Origin: Bordetella parapertussis
GTDB taxonomy: Bacteria; Pseudomonadota; Gammaproteobacteria; Burkholderiales; Burkholderiaceae_D
DNA: 13,846 nt
Reading direction: 5' to 3'
NCBI GenBank assembly: GCA_945883145.1
Contig: CAMCXB010000062.1
Coordinates: forward strand, 1 to 13,846
In this document: positions 7,543 through 13,846 of the stretch, one piece after another
Position numbering within the stretch: the stretch's first letter is position 1
Layout: each line of letters opens with the position of its first letter
The notes under the pieces: model-generated
Told to the model about the DNA's origin: nothing
Seen by the model: only the letters and a program-made list of their open reading frames with translations
The model's database searches: none
Made by a program: the position numbers and the translations under genes

Positions 7543-7587
7543 GAAATCTTGATTTCTATAACCCAAAAATATAGAAATTTTATTTCT
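7543..7587 (+). repeat. Alternating GAAAT/ATTTC inverted repeats upstream of ubiD
   Basis: Four arms alternate in orientation: GAAATC (7543-7548), GATTTC (7551-7556, extending to ATTTCTATA at 7552-7560), TATAGAAAT (7570-7578) and ATTTCT (7582-7587). Neighbouring arms pair perfectly in three mutually exclusive ways: 6, 9 and 6 bp. The region is AT-rich, which raises the chance of coincidence. Confidence 0.4.
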
Positions 7588-7620
7588 AAGTGGTATTCAT
7601 TAGTAAAATCAGATGCTTGA

Positions 7621-7650
7621 CACCTCTTCTTGAGGTGGAACCTTGAAGAG
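7621..7650 (+). promoter_or_regulatory. Overlapping hairpins just ahead of the ubiD start
   Basis: CACCTC (7621-7626) pairs perfectly with GAGGTG (7632-7637) over a 5-base loop. A competing pairing joins CTCTTC (7624-7629) with GAAGAG (7645-7650), with AGGT/ACCT inside. Both lie within 50 bases of the ubiD ATG, in its probable leader RNA, and end before the weak AGG ribosome binding site (near 7656). They could affect translation initiation or mRNA stability. Confidence 0.35.
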
Positions 7651-7668
7651 TGAAGTAGGCGAAAAAAC

Positions 7669-9186
7669 ATGAAATATAACGATCTGCGGGACTTTATTGC
7701 CAAATTAAAACAACTTGGCGAATTAAAAGAAGTTGCGCAACCTGTTTCCCCTTATTTAGAGATGACTGAGCTTTGCGATCGGACATTGCGCGCAGAAGGT
7801 CCTGCTTTACTTTTTACGCATCCTAAAGATCACACCATACCTGTGTTGGGGAATTTATTTGGGACACCACAGCGCGTAGCACTAGGTATGGGTGCAGATC
7901 ATGTAAGTGAGTTGCGCAAGATAGGTCATGTGCTGTCCATGTTGAAGGAGCCCGAGCCACCAAAAGGATGGAAAGATGTCTTGGGCTTGGGTTCGTTAGT
8001 GAAATCAGTCTGGGATATGGCGCCTAAAGAGCTACGCTCTGCGCCGTGTCAGGAGATTGTGTGGGAAGGTCAAGATGTAGATTTAGCTAAGTTGCCAATT
8101 CAACATTGCTGGCCAGGTGATGTTGCGCCACTGATTACTTGGGGTTTGGTGATCACTAAAGGTCCCCATAAGAAGCGCCAAAATCTTGGGATTTATCGCC
8201 AACAAGTCTCCGGTCGCAACAAGCTCATCATGCGTTGGTTGGCACATCGTGGTGGAGCCTTAGATTTCCGTGAACATTGCATCACCCATCCTGGTCAACC
8301 TTATCCTATTGCGGTTGCATTAGGAGCTGATCCTGCCACCATCTTAGGTGCAGTCACACCAGTGCCTGATAGCTTGTCTGAATACCAGTTTGCTGGTTTA
8401 TTAAGAGGCAGTCGTACCGAGTTAGTCAAAGCAATCGGTAGTGAATTACGTGTTCCTGCTTCTGCTGAGATTGTGCTTGAAGGGCATATCTATCCACAAG
8501 CGCATAAACCGCTTGCGCCTGAAGGAGCACCTCCTTGTCCCGACACAGGTTATGAAATGGCGCTAGAAGGCCCATTTGGTGACCACACGGGTTATTACAA
8601 TGAACAAGATTGGTTTCCAGTGTTTACAGTCGATCGCATAACGATGCGAACTAATCCGATTTATCACTCAACTTACACAGGCAAACCACCGGATGAGCCA
8701 GCCATACTTGGTGTGGCATTAAATGAAGTCTTTATTCCGCTCTTACAGAAGCAATTTTCTGAAATCACAGATTTTTATTTGCCACCTGAAGGTTGTAGTT
8801 ATCGGATGGCGGTGGTGCAAATGAAAAAAGCTTATCCAGGTCATGCTAAGCGTGTCATGTTTGGTGTGTGGAGTTTTCTGCGTCAGTTCATGTACACCAA
8901 ATTTATTGTCGTTGTTGATGATGACGTCAACATACGTGATTGGAAAGAAGTGATCTGGGCAATTACGACGCGTGTAGATCCACTCCGTGACACCACCTTA
9001 GTTGATAACACGCCTATTGATTACTTAGACTTTGCATCACCAGTCAGTGGACTGGGTAGCAAAATGGGAATTGATGCAACCAACAAGTGGGCAGGTGAAA
9101 CCAATCGTGAATGGGGACGCACAATCGAGATGGATGCAGACGTTAAAGCACGTGTAGATTTGATCTGGCAGCAATTAGGTCTGTAA
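7669..9186 (+). CDS. ubiD: 4-hydroxy-3-polyprenylbenzoate decarboxylase UbiD
   Basis: UbiD removes the carboxyl group from the prenylated hydroxybenzoate intermediate of ubiquinone synthesis, using prenylated FMN supplied by UbiX (not in this window). The protein has 505 residues and follows the E. coli enzyme closely from MKYNDLRDF onward. Landmarks are FGTPQRVALGMG, EPEPPKGWKD, CWPGDVAPLITWGL, the cofactor/metal region QNLGIYRQQ and IMRWLAHRGG, ALGADPATILGAVTPVPD, the catalytic-acid region LEGPFGDHTGYYNE, PEGCSYRMAV, WSFLRQFMYTK and TNKWAGETNREWGR. Relative to the E. coli protein there is an insertion of roughly 20 residues (APEGAPPCPDTGYE region) just before the catalytic loop. The ATG at 7669 matches the family start; the ribosome binding site is weak (AGG about 10 bases upstream). 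It is read away from the transglycosylase gene. Confidence 0.97.
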   Translation: MKYNDLRDFIAKLKQLGELKEVAQPVSPYLEMTELCDRTLRAEGPALLFTHPKDHTIPVLGNLFGTPQRVALGMGADHVSELRKIGHVLSMLKEPEPPKGWKDVLGLGSLVKSVWDMAPKELRSAPCQEIVWEGQDVDLAKLPIQHCWPGDVAPLITWGLVITKGPHKKRQNLGIYRQQVSGRNKLIMRWLAHRGGALDFREHCITHPGQPYPIAVALGADPATILGAVTPVPDSLSEYQFAGLLRGSRTELVKAIGSELRVPASAEIVLEGHIYPQAHKPLAPEGAPPCPDTGYEMALEGPFGDHTGYYNEQDWFPVFTVDRITMRTNPIYHSTYTGKPPDEPAILGVALNEVFIPLLQKQFSEITDFYLPPEGCSYRMAVVQMKKAYPGHAKRVMFGVWSFLRQFMYTKFIVVVDDDVNIRDWKEVIWAITTRVDPLRDTTLVDNTPIDYLDFASPVSGLGSKMGIDATNKWAGETNREWGRTIEMDADVKARVDLIWQQLGL

Positions 9187-9236
9187 ACAATCGCAACATA
9201 GCGTGAATCATCCTCTTAGTGAGAGGGGATACCTGA

Positions 9237-9242
9237 TAAAAT
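9237..9242 (+). promoter_or_regulatory. -10 box of the SRP RNA gene
   Basis: TAAAAT lies seven bases before the first G of the predicted mature RNA (9250), the spacing expected for transcription initiation there. The -35 is weak and is overlapped by a small inverted repeat, CCTCT-tagtg-AGAGG (9212-9226), which begins 25 bases after the ubiD stop and might also mark the end of the ubiD transcript. Confidence 0.55.
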
Positions 9243-9249
9243 CGTACCT

Positions 9250-9346
9250 GGCGGGCCCCTGCGCATCGTGGCATGGTCAACCTGGTCAGGTCGGGAACGA
9301 AGCAGCCACAGCCGTTTCCCATGAGTGCCGTAGACAAGGCTCGCCT
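9250..9346 (+). ncRNA. ffs: Signal recognition particle RNA, small bacterial (4.5S) type
   Basis: This RNA pairs with Ffh to form the signal recognition particle that targets membrane proteins. The apical domain is clear: GGTCAGGTC, a GGAA tetraloop (9294-9297), then GAAGCAGCC, carrying the conserved symmetric and asymmetric internal loops bound by the Ffh M domain. The tetraloop is closed by C-G and G-C pairs where E. coli has two C-G pairs, so helix pairing is kept by compensating change. The ends pair as GGCGGGCC (9250-9257) with GGCTCGCC (9338-9345), one G-U wobble; GGCA (9270-9273) with TGCC (9326-9329) adds to the rod. A length near 97 bases fits the 4.5S class. The exact 3' end is uncertain by a few bases. 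It stands directly before dnaX, an arrangement also known in other bacteria such as Bacillus. Confidence 0.95.
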
Positions 9347-9357
9347 CTTATTTTTCT
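9338..9357 (+). terminator. T-rich run after the SRP RNA closing helix
   Basis: The GC-rich closing helix of the SRP RNA is followed by a T-rich stretch (9346-9357, including five consecutive T). The RNA's own terminal stem with this run could serve as an intrinsic terminator. A second run of six T lies at 9363-9369. Confidence 0.45.
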
Positions 9358-9376
9358 ACTATGTTTTTTCCTCTCG

Positions 9377-9415
9377 CCGAATAGACATTCGGGACTGCGG
9401 CGCGTCAGGTAAAAT
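9377..9415 (+). promoter_or_regulatory. Inverted repeat and candidate dnaX promoter
   Basis: CCGAAT (9377-9382) and ATTCGG (9387-9392) form a perfect 6-bp inverted repeat with a 4-base centre. It ends 17 bases before TAAAAT (9410-9415), a good -10, so the right arm occupies the -35 position. It lacks a T tract, so an operator is as plausible as a terminator. The dnaX ATG is 27 bases beyond the -10. Confidence 0.4.
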
Positions 9416-9442
9416 GCGCATCTCACCACATTGCGATTGCCC

Positions 9443-11296
9443 ATGTCTTATCAGGTTCTAGCCCGTAAATATCGTCCCCGCAATTTCGACACGCTGGTCG
9501 GACAAGAGCACGTTGTACGTGCGCTCACGCATGCGTTGCAGCATAAGCGTTTACATCATGCTTATCTTTTCACTGGTACGCGCGGCGTAGGTAAGACCAC
9601 CCTGTCACGTATCTTAGCGAAAGCCTTGAATTGTATTGGTGCAGATGGTGCTGGCGATATCACTGCTTCACCTTGTGGTGTGTGTGAAGCTTGTGTAGCG
9701 ATTGATGCAGGTCGTTTCGTTGATTACATAGAAATGGATGCAGCATCGAATCGTGGTGTCGATGAAATGACGCAATTACTCGAGCAAGCTGTGTATGCGC
9801 CATCGAATGCACGCTTTAAGGTCTATATGATTGATGAGGTGCACATGCTTACCAATCAGGCTTTTAACTCTATGTTAAAAACCTTGGAAGAACCACCCGA
9901 GCATGTGAAATTTATTTTAGCGACGACTGATCCACAGAAAATTCCCGTCACAGTTTTATCGCGTTGTCTGCAATTTAATTTAAAGCAGATGCCACCCGGT
10001 CATATTGTTAGTCATCTGGAAAACATACTCGGACAAGAACAAATTACATTTGAAGTACCTGCTTTACGCTTGCTTGCACAAGGTGCGCAAGGTTCTATGC
10101 GCGATGGACTTTCCTTAACTGATCAGGCAATTGCCTACGCAGCAGGTAAAGTCACACTAGAAGCAGTGCAAGGTATGTTGGGTACTTTGGATCAAGGATA
10201 TTTAATTAGCTTATTAGATGCACTCGCAGCACAAGATGGTGGGCGTCTATTAGCCGTTGCCGATGATATGGCTGCACGTAGTTTGTCTTATTCAGCAGCC
10301 TTACAAGATTTAGCAACGCTGTTTAATCGCATCGCGATTGCACAAAGCGTACCGCAAGCTATTCCAGAAGATTTACCTGAGCGTGAAGAAATACTCAGAT
10401 TGTCTGCGCAATTTTCACCAGAAGATGTGCAATTGTTTTATCAAATCGCTGCACACGGTCGTCATGAATTAGGCTTAGCGCCGGATGAATATGCAGGCTT
10501 TACGATGACATTGTTACGAATGCTGGCATTCACACCACTTTGGTCTGATGGGAAAAGTGCACCACAACAAACGTCATCAACAGCGCCTGCATCGTCAGCA
10601 AAAAAAGCGCAAGCAGCTGCTTCGGTAGTGAGTGCATCAACCAATAAAATATCAAGTGCAGCATCAAGCGCAGCAACTGAGAAACCAGTCGGTCCTGCGA
10701 TGGCAGCATTAGCGGCGGCACGTAGTCCTAAAGCTAATAATGCTACTGCCAGTGCACTTACTGCACCTGCTGCATCAGAAAAACCGCAAGCCGCAGCAGA
10801 GAACACGACTGCGTCCACTGACACTGCGCAAAAAAAAACTGAAAATTCTGCATCAGCCGACATCATAGTTAGTGCAGCACCTGCAACAATAAATACGTCA
10901 GAGATCTTACCGAATTGGGATGGTAGTTGGCCCACCTTAGTTAGAGCTTTAAGTGTGCGTGGCGTGGCACAACAATTAGCAAGTCAAAGTGAATTATTGG
11001 CTTGCAAAGCTGAAGGCAATGTTGTGATCATGCGTTTGCGTGTGCCAGTTGACACTTTGCTTTCAGCAGGCAGTGCAGATAAATTATCTGCAGCCTTGAC
11101 TGAATATTTAGGTAAAACCATCAAACTCGTAACCGAGATAGGCACAGTGGCGCATACCGCCCATGCACAAGTCGTAGCTGAACAAGCAGCGCGTCAACAA
11201 GAAGCAGAAGATGCGATGCACAATGATCCGTTTGTACAAACATTAATAAAAGAATTCGGTGGCACTATCGTCCCTGGATCAATTAAACCTGCCTGA
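9443..11296 (+). CDS. dnaX: DNA polymerase III subunit tau (and probably gamma)
   Basis: DnaX is the ATPase of the clamp loader that places the beta clamp on primed DNA; the full tau form also tethers polymerase cores and DnaB. The protein has 617 residues from ATG 9443, chosen because MSYQVLARKYRP is the conserved family start; in-frame TTG 9431 is rejected. Features are Walker A GTRGVGKT (45-52), zinc cysteines C64, C78, C81 and C84, Walker B region IDEVHM (130-135), sensor ATTDP (160-164) and the SRC motif (173-175). AAA+ and oligomerisation domains end near 368. An Ala/Ser/Thr-rich linker (about 370-485) precedes the tau C-terminal domain, which ends in DPFVQTLIKEFGGTIVPGSIKP. Inside the linker, nine A (10830-10838) form a slippery site (separate entry). 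ybaB follows after 24 bases. Confidence 0.97.
   Translation: MSYQVLARKYRPRNFDTLVGQEHVVRALTHALQHKRLHHAYLFTGTRGVGKTTLSRILAKALNCIGADGAGDITASPCGVCEACVAIDAGRFVDYIEMDAASNRGVDEMTQLLEQAVYAPSNARFKVYMIDEVHMLTNQAFNSMLKTLEEPPEHVKFILATTDPQKIPVTVLSRCLQFNLKQMPPGHIVSHLENILGQEQITFEVPALRLLAQGAQGSMRDGLSLTDQAIAYAAGKVTLEAVQGMLGTLDQGYLISLLDALAAQDGGRLLAVADDMAARSLSYSAALQDLATLFNRIAIAQSVPQAIPEDLPEREEILRLSAQFSPEDVQLFYQIAAHGRHELGLAPDEYAGFTMTLLRMLAFTPLWSDGKSAPQQTSSTAPASSAKKAQAAASVVSASTNKISSAASSAATEKPVGPAMAALAAARSPKANNATASALTAPAASEKPQAAAENTTASTDTAQKKTENSASADIIVSAAPATINTSEILPNWDGSWPTLVRALSVRGVAQQLASQSELLACKAEGNVVIMRLRVPVDTLLSAGSADKLSAALTEYLGKTIKLVTEIGTVAHTAHAQVVAEQAARQQEAEDAMHNDPFVQTLIKEFGGTIVPGSIKPA
10829..10842 (+). promoter_or_regulatory. 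Probable dnaX frameshift/slippage site producing a gamma form
   Basis: In the dnaX frame the codons are CAA AAA AAA ACT. The heptamer A_AAA_AAA (10831-10837) is in the exact phase needed for -1 tandem slippage. After a -1 shift the next codons are AAC and then TGA (10840-10842), giving a product of 466 residues that keeps the ATPase and oligomerisation domains but lacks the tau tail. E. coli makes gamma in this way at A_AAA_AAG; Thermus uses transcriptional slippage on an A9 run, and either mechanism would work here. A 5-bp stem, CTGCA (10848-10852) with TGCAG (10873-10877), lies downstream but looks weak, and no Shine-Dalgarno-like stimulator is seen upstream. Confidence 0.7.
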
Positions 11297-11320
11297 TTTT
11301 TAATTCACAAGGAGCTAGAG

Positions 11321-11647
11321 ATGATGAAAGGCCAACTTGCCGGCTTGATGAAACAAGCACAGGCGATGCAAGACAACATGAAGAAAATGCAGGATCAATT
11401 GGCGACCATAGAAGTGGAAGGTCAGTCAGGTGCTGGTTTAGTTAAAGTCGTCATGTCTTGTAAAAACGATGTCAAGCGCGTCACGATTGATCCTAGTTTA
11501 TTAGGCGATGATAAAGACATGTTGGAAGATTTAGTCGCTGCGGCATTTAACGATGCAGTGCGCAAAGCCGAAGCTACTTCAGCTGAAAAAATGTCAGGCA
11601 TGACAGCAGGTTTACCACTGCCTCCAGGTTTTAAACTGCCATTCTAA
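11321..11647 (+). CDS. ybaB: Nucleoid-associated protein, YbaB/EbfC family
   Basis: A small DNA-binding protein of 108 residues that forms dimers and coats the nucleoid; its exact cellular role is unsettled. The N-terminal helix MMKGQLAGLMKQAQ with AQAMQDNMKKMQDQLA, the EVEGQSGAGLVKVVMSCKNDVKRVTIDPSLL core and the C-terminal MTAGLPLPPGF are all family hallmarks. A strong ribosome binding site (AAGGAG) precedes tandem ATG codons at 11321 and 11324; the first is given, the second is possible. It sits in the conserved dnaX-ybaB-recR order, 24 bases after dnaX and 16 bases before recR, which supports cotranscription. Confidence 0.96.
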   Translation: MMKGQLAGLMKQAQAMQDNMKKMQDQLATIEVEGQSGAGLVKVVMSCKNDVKRVTIDPSLLGDDKDMLEDLVAAAFNDAVRKAEATSAEKMSGMTAGLPLPPGFKLPF

Positions 11648-11663
11648 GAATGATGCACTGCTC

Positions 11664-12260
11664 GTGAACACGCCTACCAGTCTGGATTTTTTAACTGAAG
11701 CACTACGTCGATTACCTGGCGTGGGGCCAAAGTCTGCACAGCGTATGGCTTATCACTTAATGCAGCATGATAGAGAAGGTGCTGCATTATTAGGTCGAGC
11801 TTTATCGCAAGCAGTAGAAAACATTCAACACTGTTCACGCTGTAATACCTTTACTGAACATGCTATTTGTGAAACCTGTCTCAATGATAATCGTGATGCT
11901 TCATTACTCTGTGTAGTGGAGACGCCTGCAGATCAACTCATGATAGAACAAACACTCACCTATAAAGGTTTGTATTTTGTTTTAATGGGCAGACTCTCAC
12001 CATTAGATGGCATAGGCCCCAAAGATATACACTTAGAAAAACTCGTCACACGCGCAACTGATGGCGTAGTCAATGAAATTGTTTTAGCAACCAACTTCAC
12101 CAATGAAGGTGAAGCAACTGCACACTACATCAGTGAAACCTTAAAAGCCCGAGGTCTAAAGGTGAGTCGACTCGCGCGCGGTGTGCCAGTGGGTGGTGAG
12201 TTGGAATATGTCGATGCAGGTACTATTGCACGCGCTATGTTAGACAGACGTGCCACCTAA
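11664..12260 (+). CDS. recR: Recombination mediator protein RecR
   Basis: RecR works with RecO (and RecF) to load RecA onto SSB-coated single-stranded DNA at gaps. The protein has 198 residues with the full domain order: helix-hairpin-helix LPGVGPKSAQRMAYHL (17-32), a four-cysteine zinc finger C57-x2-C60...C69-x2-C72, and a Toprim domain (about 79-175) starting SLLCVVETPADQLMIE with GRLSPLDGIGP following. The C-terminus, GGELEYVDAGTIARAMLDRR, is typical. The start is GTG 11664, which gives the normal short N-terminus; no ATG fits. The ribosome binding site is weak, so coupling to ybaB 16 bases upstream is likely. Confidence 0.97.
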   Translation: MNTPTSLDFLTEALRRLPGVGPKSAQRMAYHLMQHDREGAALLGRALSQAVENIQHCSRCNTFTEHAICETCLNDNRDASLLCVVETPADQLMIEQTLTYKGLYFVLMGRLSPLDGIGPKDIHLEKLVTRATDGVVNEIVLATNFTNEGEATAHYISETLKARGLKVSRLARGVPVGGELEYVDAGTIARAMLDRRAT

Positions 12261-12274
12261 ATTATTGAATTCGC

Positions 12275-13534
12275 ATGAGTGATTCATCAACAAGCAAATC
12301 TGCAAGTACCGGCCCTATGCAGGGCATTAAAGTGTTGGAGCTGGGTACCTTAATCGCAGGACCTTTTTGCTCACGTATCTTGGCTGAGTTTGGTGCTGAA
12401 GTCATCAAGATAGAAGCACCCGATGGTGGAGATCCTATACGACAGTGGCGAGTACTGAAAGATGGCAATTCATTATGGTGGAGCGTACAAAGCCGCAATA
12501 AAAAAAGTGTGACCTTGAACATGAAAGACCAACGTGCACAAGACATCGCACGTAAGCTCGCACTAGACGCTGACATCATCATAGAAAACTACCGTCCTGG
12601 CGTGTTGGAAAAATGGAACTTAGGCTACGAACAACTTAAGACTATTAATCCTGCCACCATCATGGTGCGCTTATCTGGCTATGGACAAACTGGCCCCATG
12701 CGTGATGCACCAGGCTTTGGTGCAATTGGTGAATCTATGGGTGGAATACGTTATGTATCAGGTCATCCTGATAGACCACCGGTACGCATAGGAATTTCTA
12801 TTGGTGATTCTATCGCTGCCTTGCATGGTGCAATCGGTGCATTAATGGCCTTGCGTCATCGTGATACCACTGGTGGTCGATGGAATGGTCAGCAAGGTGT
12901 AGCTTCGCAGTCAGGTCAAGGACAAATGGTGGATGTCGCTTTATATGAAGCAGTGTTTAATCTGATGGAATCCATGGTGCCAGAATATGATCATGCTGGC
13001 GTAGTGCGTGAGCGTACTGGCGGCGCTTTACCAGGCATCGTTCCATCGAATACGTATACGACAGGTGATGGTGAAAACATCGTCATCGCAGGTAATGGCG
13101 ATGCAATATTTAAACGGCTCATGCGCGCTATTGATAGAGCAGACTTAGCTGATAATCCTGTATTAGCTAATAATGCAGGTCGTGTTACGCGAGCTGAAGA
13201 AATTGATGCAGTCATACAAGCTTGGTGCAATACGCAAAACATTAATGATGCATTAAGCAAGCTAAAACAAGCTGATGTACCAGTTTCTAAAATCTATTCA
13301 GTACGTGACATGGTCACAGATCCGCAATTTCTTGCGCGACAAATGCTAGAGCAACATCAATTCAAAGATGGTACTCCTATCACCATGCCTGCAATCACAC
13401 CAAAATTTTCTGAAACACCAGGCAGCACACGCTGGCTAGGTCCTGACTTAGGTGAGCATAATCATGAAGTGCTACGTGCTTTAGGTTATGCGGATGCTGA
13501 AATCACTGAATTAAAAAATAACGGCGTCATTTAA
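12275..13534 (+). CDS. CaiB/BaiF (class III) CoA-transferase
   Basis: Family III CoA-transferases move CoA between acyl-CoA and free carboxylic acids through an aspartyl-CoA thioester. The 419-residue length is normal. Motifs include IKVLELGTLIAGPF (18-31), AEFGAEVIKIEAPDGGDP, ENYRPGVLEKWNLGY, RLSGYGQTGP, the probable catalytic Asp178 in RIGISIGDSIAALHG, and VDVALYEAVFNLMES. Between HRDTTGG and QMVDVALYE there is a Gly/Gln-rich insertion of roughly 12 residues (about 202-215) where many relatives have only a short RTGRGQ-type turn. The substrate is not readable; formyl-, succinyl- or other acyl-CoA donors remain possible. It begins 14 bases after recR with no evident Shine-Dalgarno, so it may be the last gene of the dnaX unit. 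It ends inside an intrinsic terminator. Confidence 0.9.
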   Translation: MSDSSTSKSASTGPMQGIKVLELGTLIAGPFCSRILAEFGAEVIKIEAPDGGDPIRQWRVLKDGNSLWWSVQSRNKKSVTLNMKDQRAQDIARKLALDADIIIENYRPGVLEKWNLGYEQLKTINPATIMVRLSGYGQTGPMRDAPGFGAIGESMGGIRYVSGHPDRPPVRIGISIGDSIAALHGAIGALMALRHRDTTGGRWNGQQGVASQSGQGQMVDVALYEAVFNLMESMVPEYDHAGVVRERTGGALPGIVPSNTYTTGDGENIVIAGNGDAIFKRLMRAIDRADLADNPVLANNAGRVTRAEEIDAVIQAWCNTQNINDALSKLKQADVPVSKIYSVRDMVTDPQFLARQMLEQHQFKDGTPITMPAITPKFSETPGSTRWLGPDLGEHNHEVLRALGYADAEITELKNNGVI

Positions 13535-13549
13535 CGCTGTTTTTCATTT
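13520..13549 (+). terminator. Intrinsic terminator overlapping the CoA-transferase stop codon
   Basis: AACGGCG (13520-13526) pairs with CGCTGTT (13535-13541), 7 bp with one G-U wobble and an 8-base loop, followed by TTTTT, C, then a further T-rich run. The TAA stop (13532-13534) lies in the loop, and an A run before the stem can extend pairing with the T tract. This closes the dnaX-ybaB-recR-CoA-transferase direction. Confidence 0.8.
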
Positions 13550-13846
13550 TTCTCTGACTGCAAAAGAAAACGGTATGTCATGCATGCTGGTTAATTCTCT
13601 TCGTCTGACTTTTTATTCCCACCTCATCTCATCCTAAGACTAGTAGAGATACGGCCTGATTAATTTTTAGCAGGCTTTGGTTACATCACTGCGGTAAAAA
13701 TTTCCTATTTTTCCTCTTCGGATAAATCTTAATTATTCCTTCATAGGAAGTTAATAGAGTTGAATGCCATCCATCTTCCGGAACTTATGTTCGGCTATAG
13801 AACACTCAAATTTAGCAAGTAAATAACTCAAGGAAATATTTCATCT
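13545..13846. other. Non-coding tail of the window
   Basis: No gene is supported here. Short inverted repeats are seen: GGCCTG (13653-13658) with CAGGCT (13671-13676), and TTCCT-tcat-AGGAA (13736-13749). A 20-codon open stretch begins at the ATG near 13763 after an AGGAAG, but it is too short to call. An AAGGAAAT close to the end could be the ribosome binding site of a gene that starts just beyond the window. Confidence 0.5.

Larger units (their letters stand above)
7122..7668. other. 547-bp AT-rich non-coding region between divergent genes
   Basis: No convincing gene lies here. It must hold the promoters of the minus-strand transglycosylase gene and of ubiD. It contains a 12-base perfect palindrome (7396-7407) and several short inverted repeats between 7409 and 7650, some sharing arms. 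The open stretches are short: 40 codons at 7430-7552 and 19 codons near 7276, neither with a ribosome binding site. I found no tRNA-like clover leaf or recognisable riboswitch core. It is unusually long for this gene-dense window. Confidence 0.6.

Noticed and set aside
7430..7552. 40-codon open reading frame upstream of ubiD
   Set aside because: It has no ribosome binding site and no recognisable motif, and it overlaps the inverted repeats; such a length is expected by chance.
7617..7645. TTGACA at 7617-7622 as a ubiD -35 box
   Set aside because: No acceptable -10 lies 16-18 bases downstream, and the sequence there is part of the leader hairpins.
7458..7703. 81-codon open frame on the minus strand across the ubiD start
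   Set aside because: Its composition looks like translated non-coding AT-rich sequence, it overlaps the ubiD start antisense, and it matches no family I know.
9203..9461. Short open frames on both strands across 9143-9461
   Set aside because: They run through the SRP RNA gene and its flanks, and the RNA explains the sequence.
10462..10935. 157-codon antisense open frame inside dnaX
   Set aside because: It is Ala/Val-rich because it is the complement of the Ala/Ser/Thr-rich dnaX linker; there is no independent evidence for it.
1..13846. Defence system, mobile element, CRISPR array or secondary-metabolite cluster
   Set aside because: Every long reading frame on the coding strand matches a housekeeping or common accessory family, and no repeat arrays, recombinases or attachment-site duplications were seen.

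Overview
The window reads as an ordinary stretch of core chromosome from a Gram-negative betaproteobacterium, most likely a Burkholderiales-type organism of moderate GC. The gene order points there: ribD-ribE-ribBX-ribH-nusB followed by a class I aminotransferase, and an SRP RNA gene directly ahead of dnaX-ybaB-recR. UbiD (ubiquinone synthesis) and type IV minor pilins fit the same group. The genus is not resolved, and I saw no integrase, transposase, CRISPR array, phage gene or tRNA.

Layout. (1) 1-969: the end of a type IV pilus minor-pilin cluster, with a 5'-truncated PilX-like gene and a FimT/GspH pseudopilin. (2) 1033-4967: a compact riboflavin operon (ribD, ribE, ribBX, ribH) ending in nusB. 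The RibB protein carries a GTP cyclohydrolase II-like tail that lacks the zinc cysteines, so the first pathway enzyme must be encoded elsewhere. (3) 4979-6157: a PLP aminotransferase. (4) 6219-7121, minus strand: a membrane-anchored lytic transglycosylase, convergent with the aminotransferase and divergent from ubiD. (5) 7122-7668: a 547-bp AT-rich non-coding region with several short inverted repeats, some mutually exclusive. (6) 7669-9186: ubiD. (7) 9250-9346: the 4.5S-type SRP RNA. (8) 9443-12260: dnaX, ybaB and recR, the clamp-loader and recombinational-repair cluster. (9) 12275-13534: a CaiB/BaiF-family CoA-transferase ending in an intrinsic terminator that overlaps its stop codon. (10) 13535-13846: no gene seen.

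The best signal is inside dnaX. A run of nine A residues is phased as a canonical A_AAA_AAA slippery heptamer, and the -1 frame reaches a stop after one further codon. This would give a gamma-like short form (466 aa) beside the full tau-like protein (617 aa). Other points of interest are the zinc-less RibX domain, a nine-base element shared by the two putative rib promoters, and the inverted repeats ahead of ubiD. I found no convincing wholly new system.
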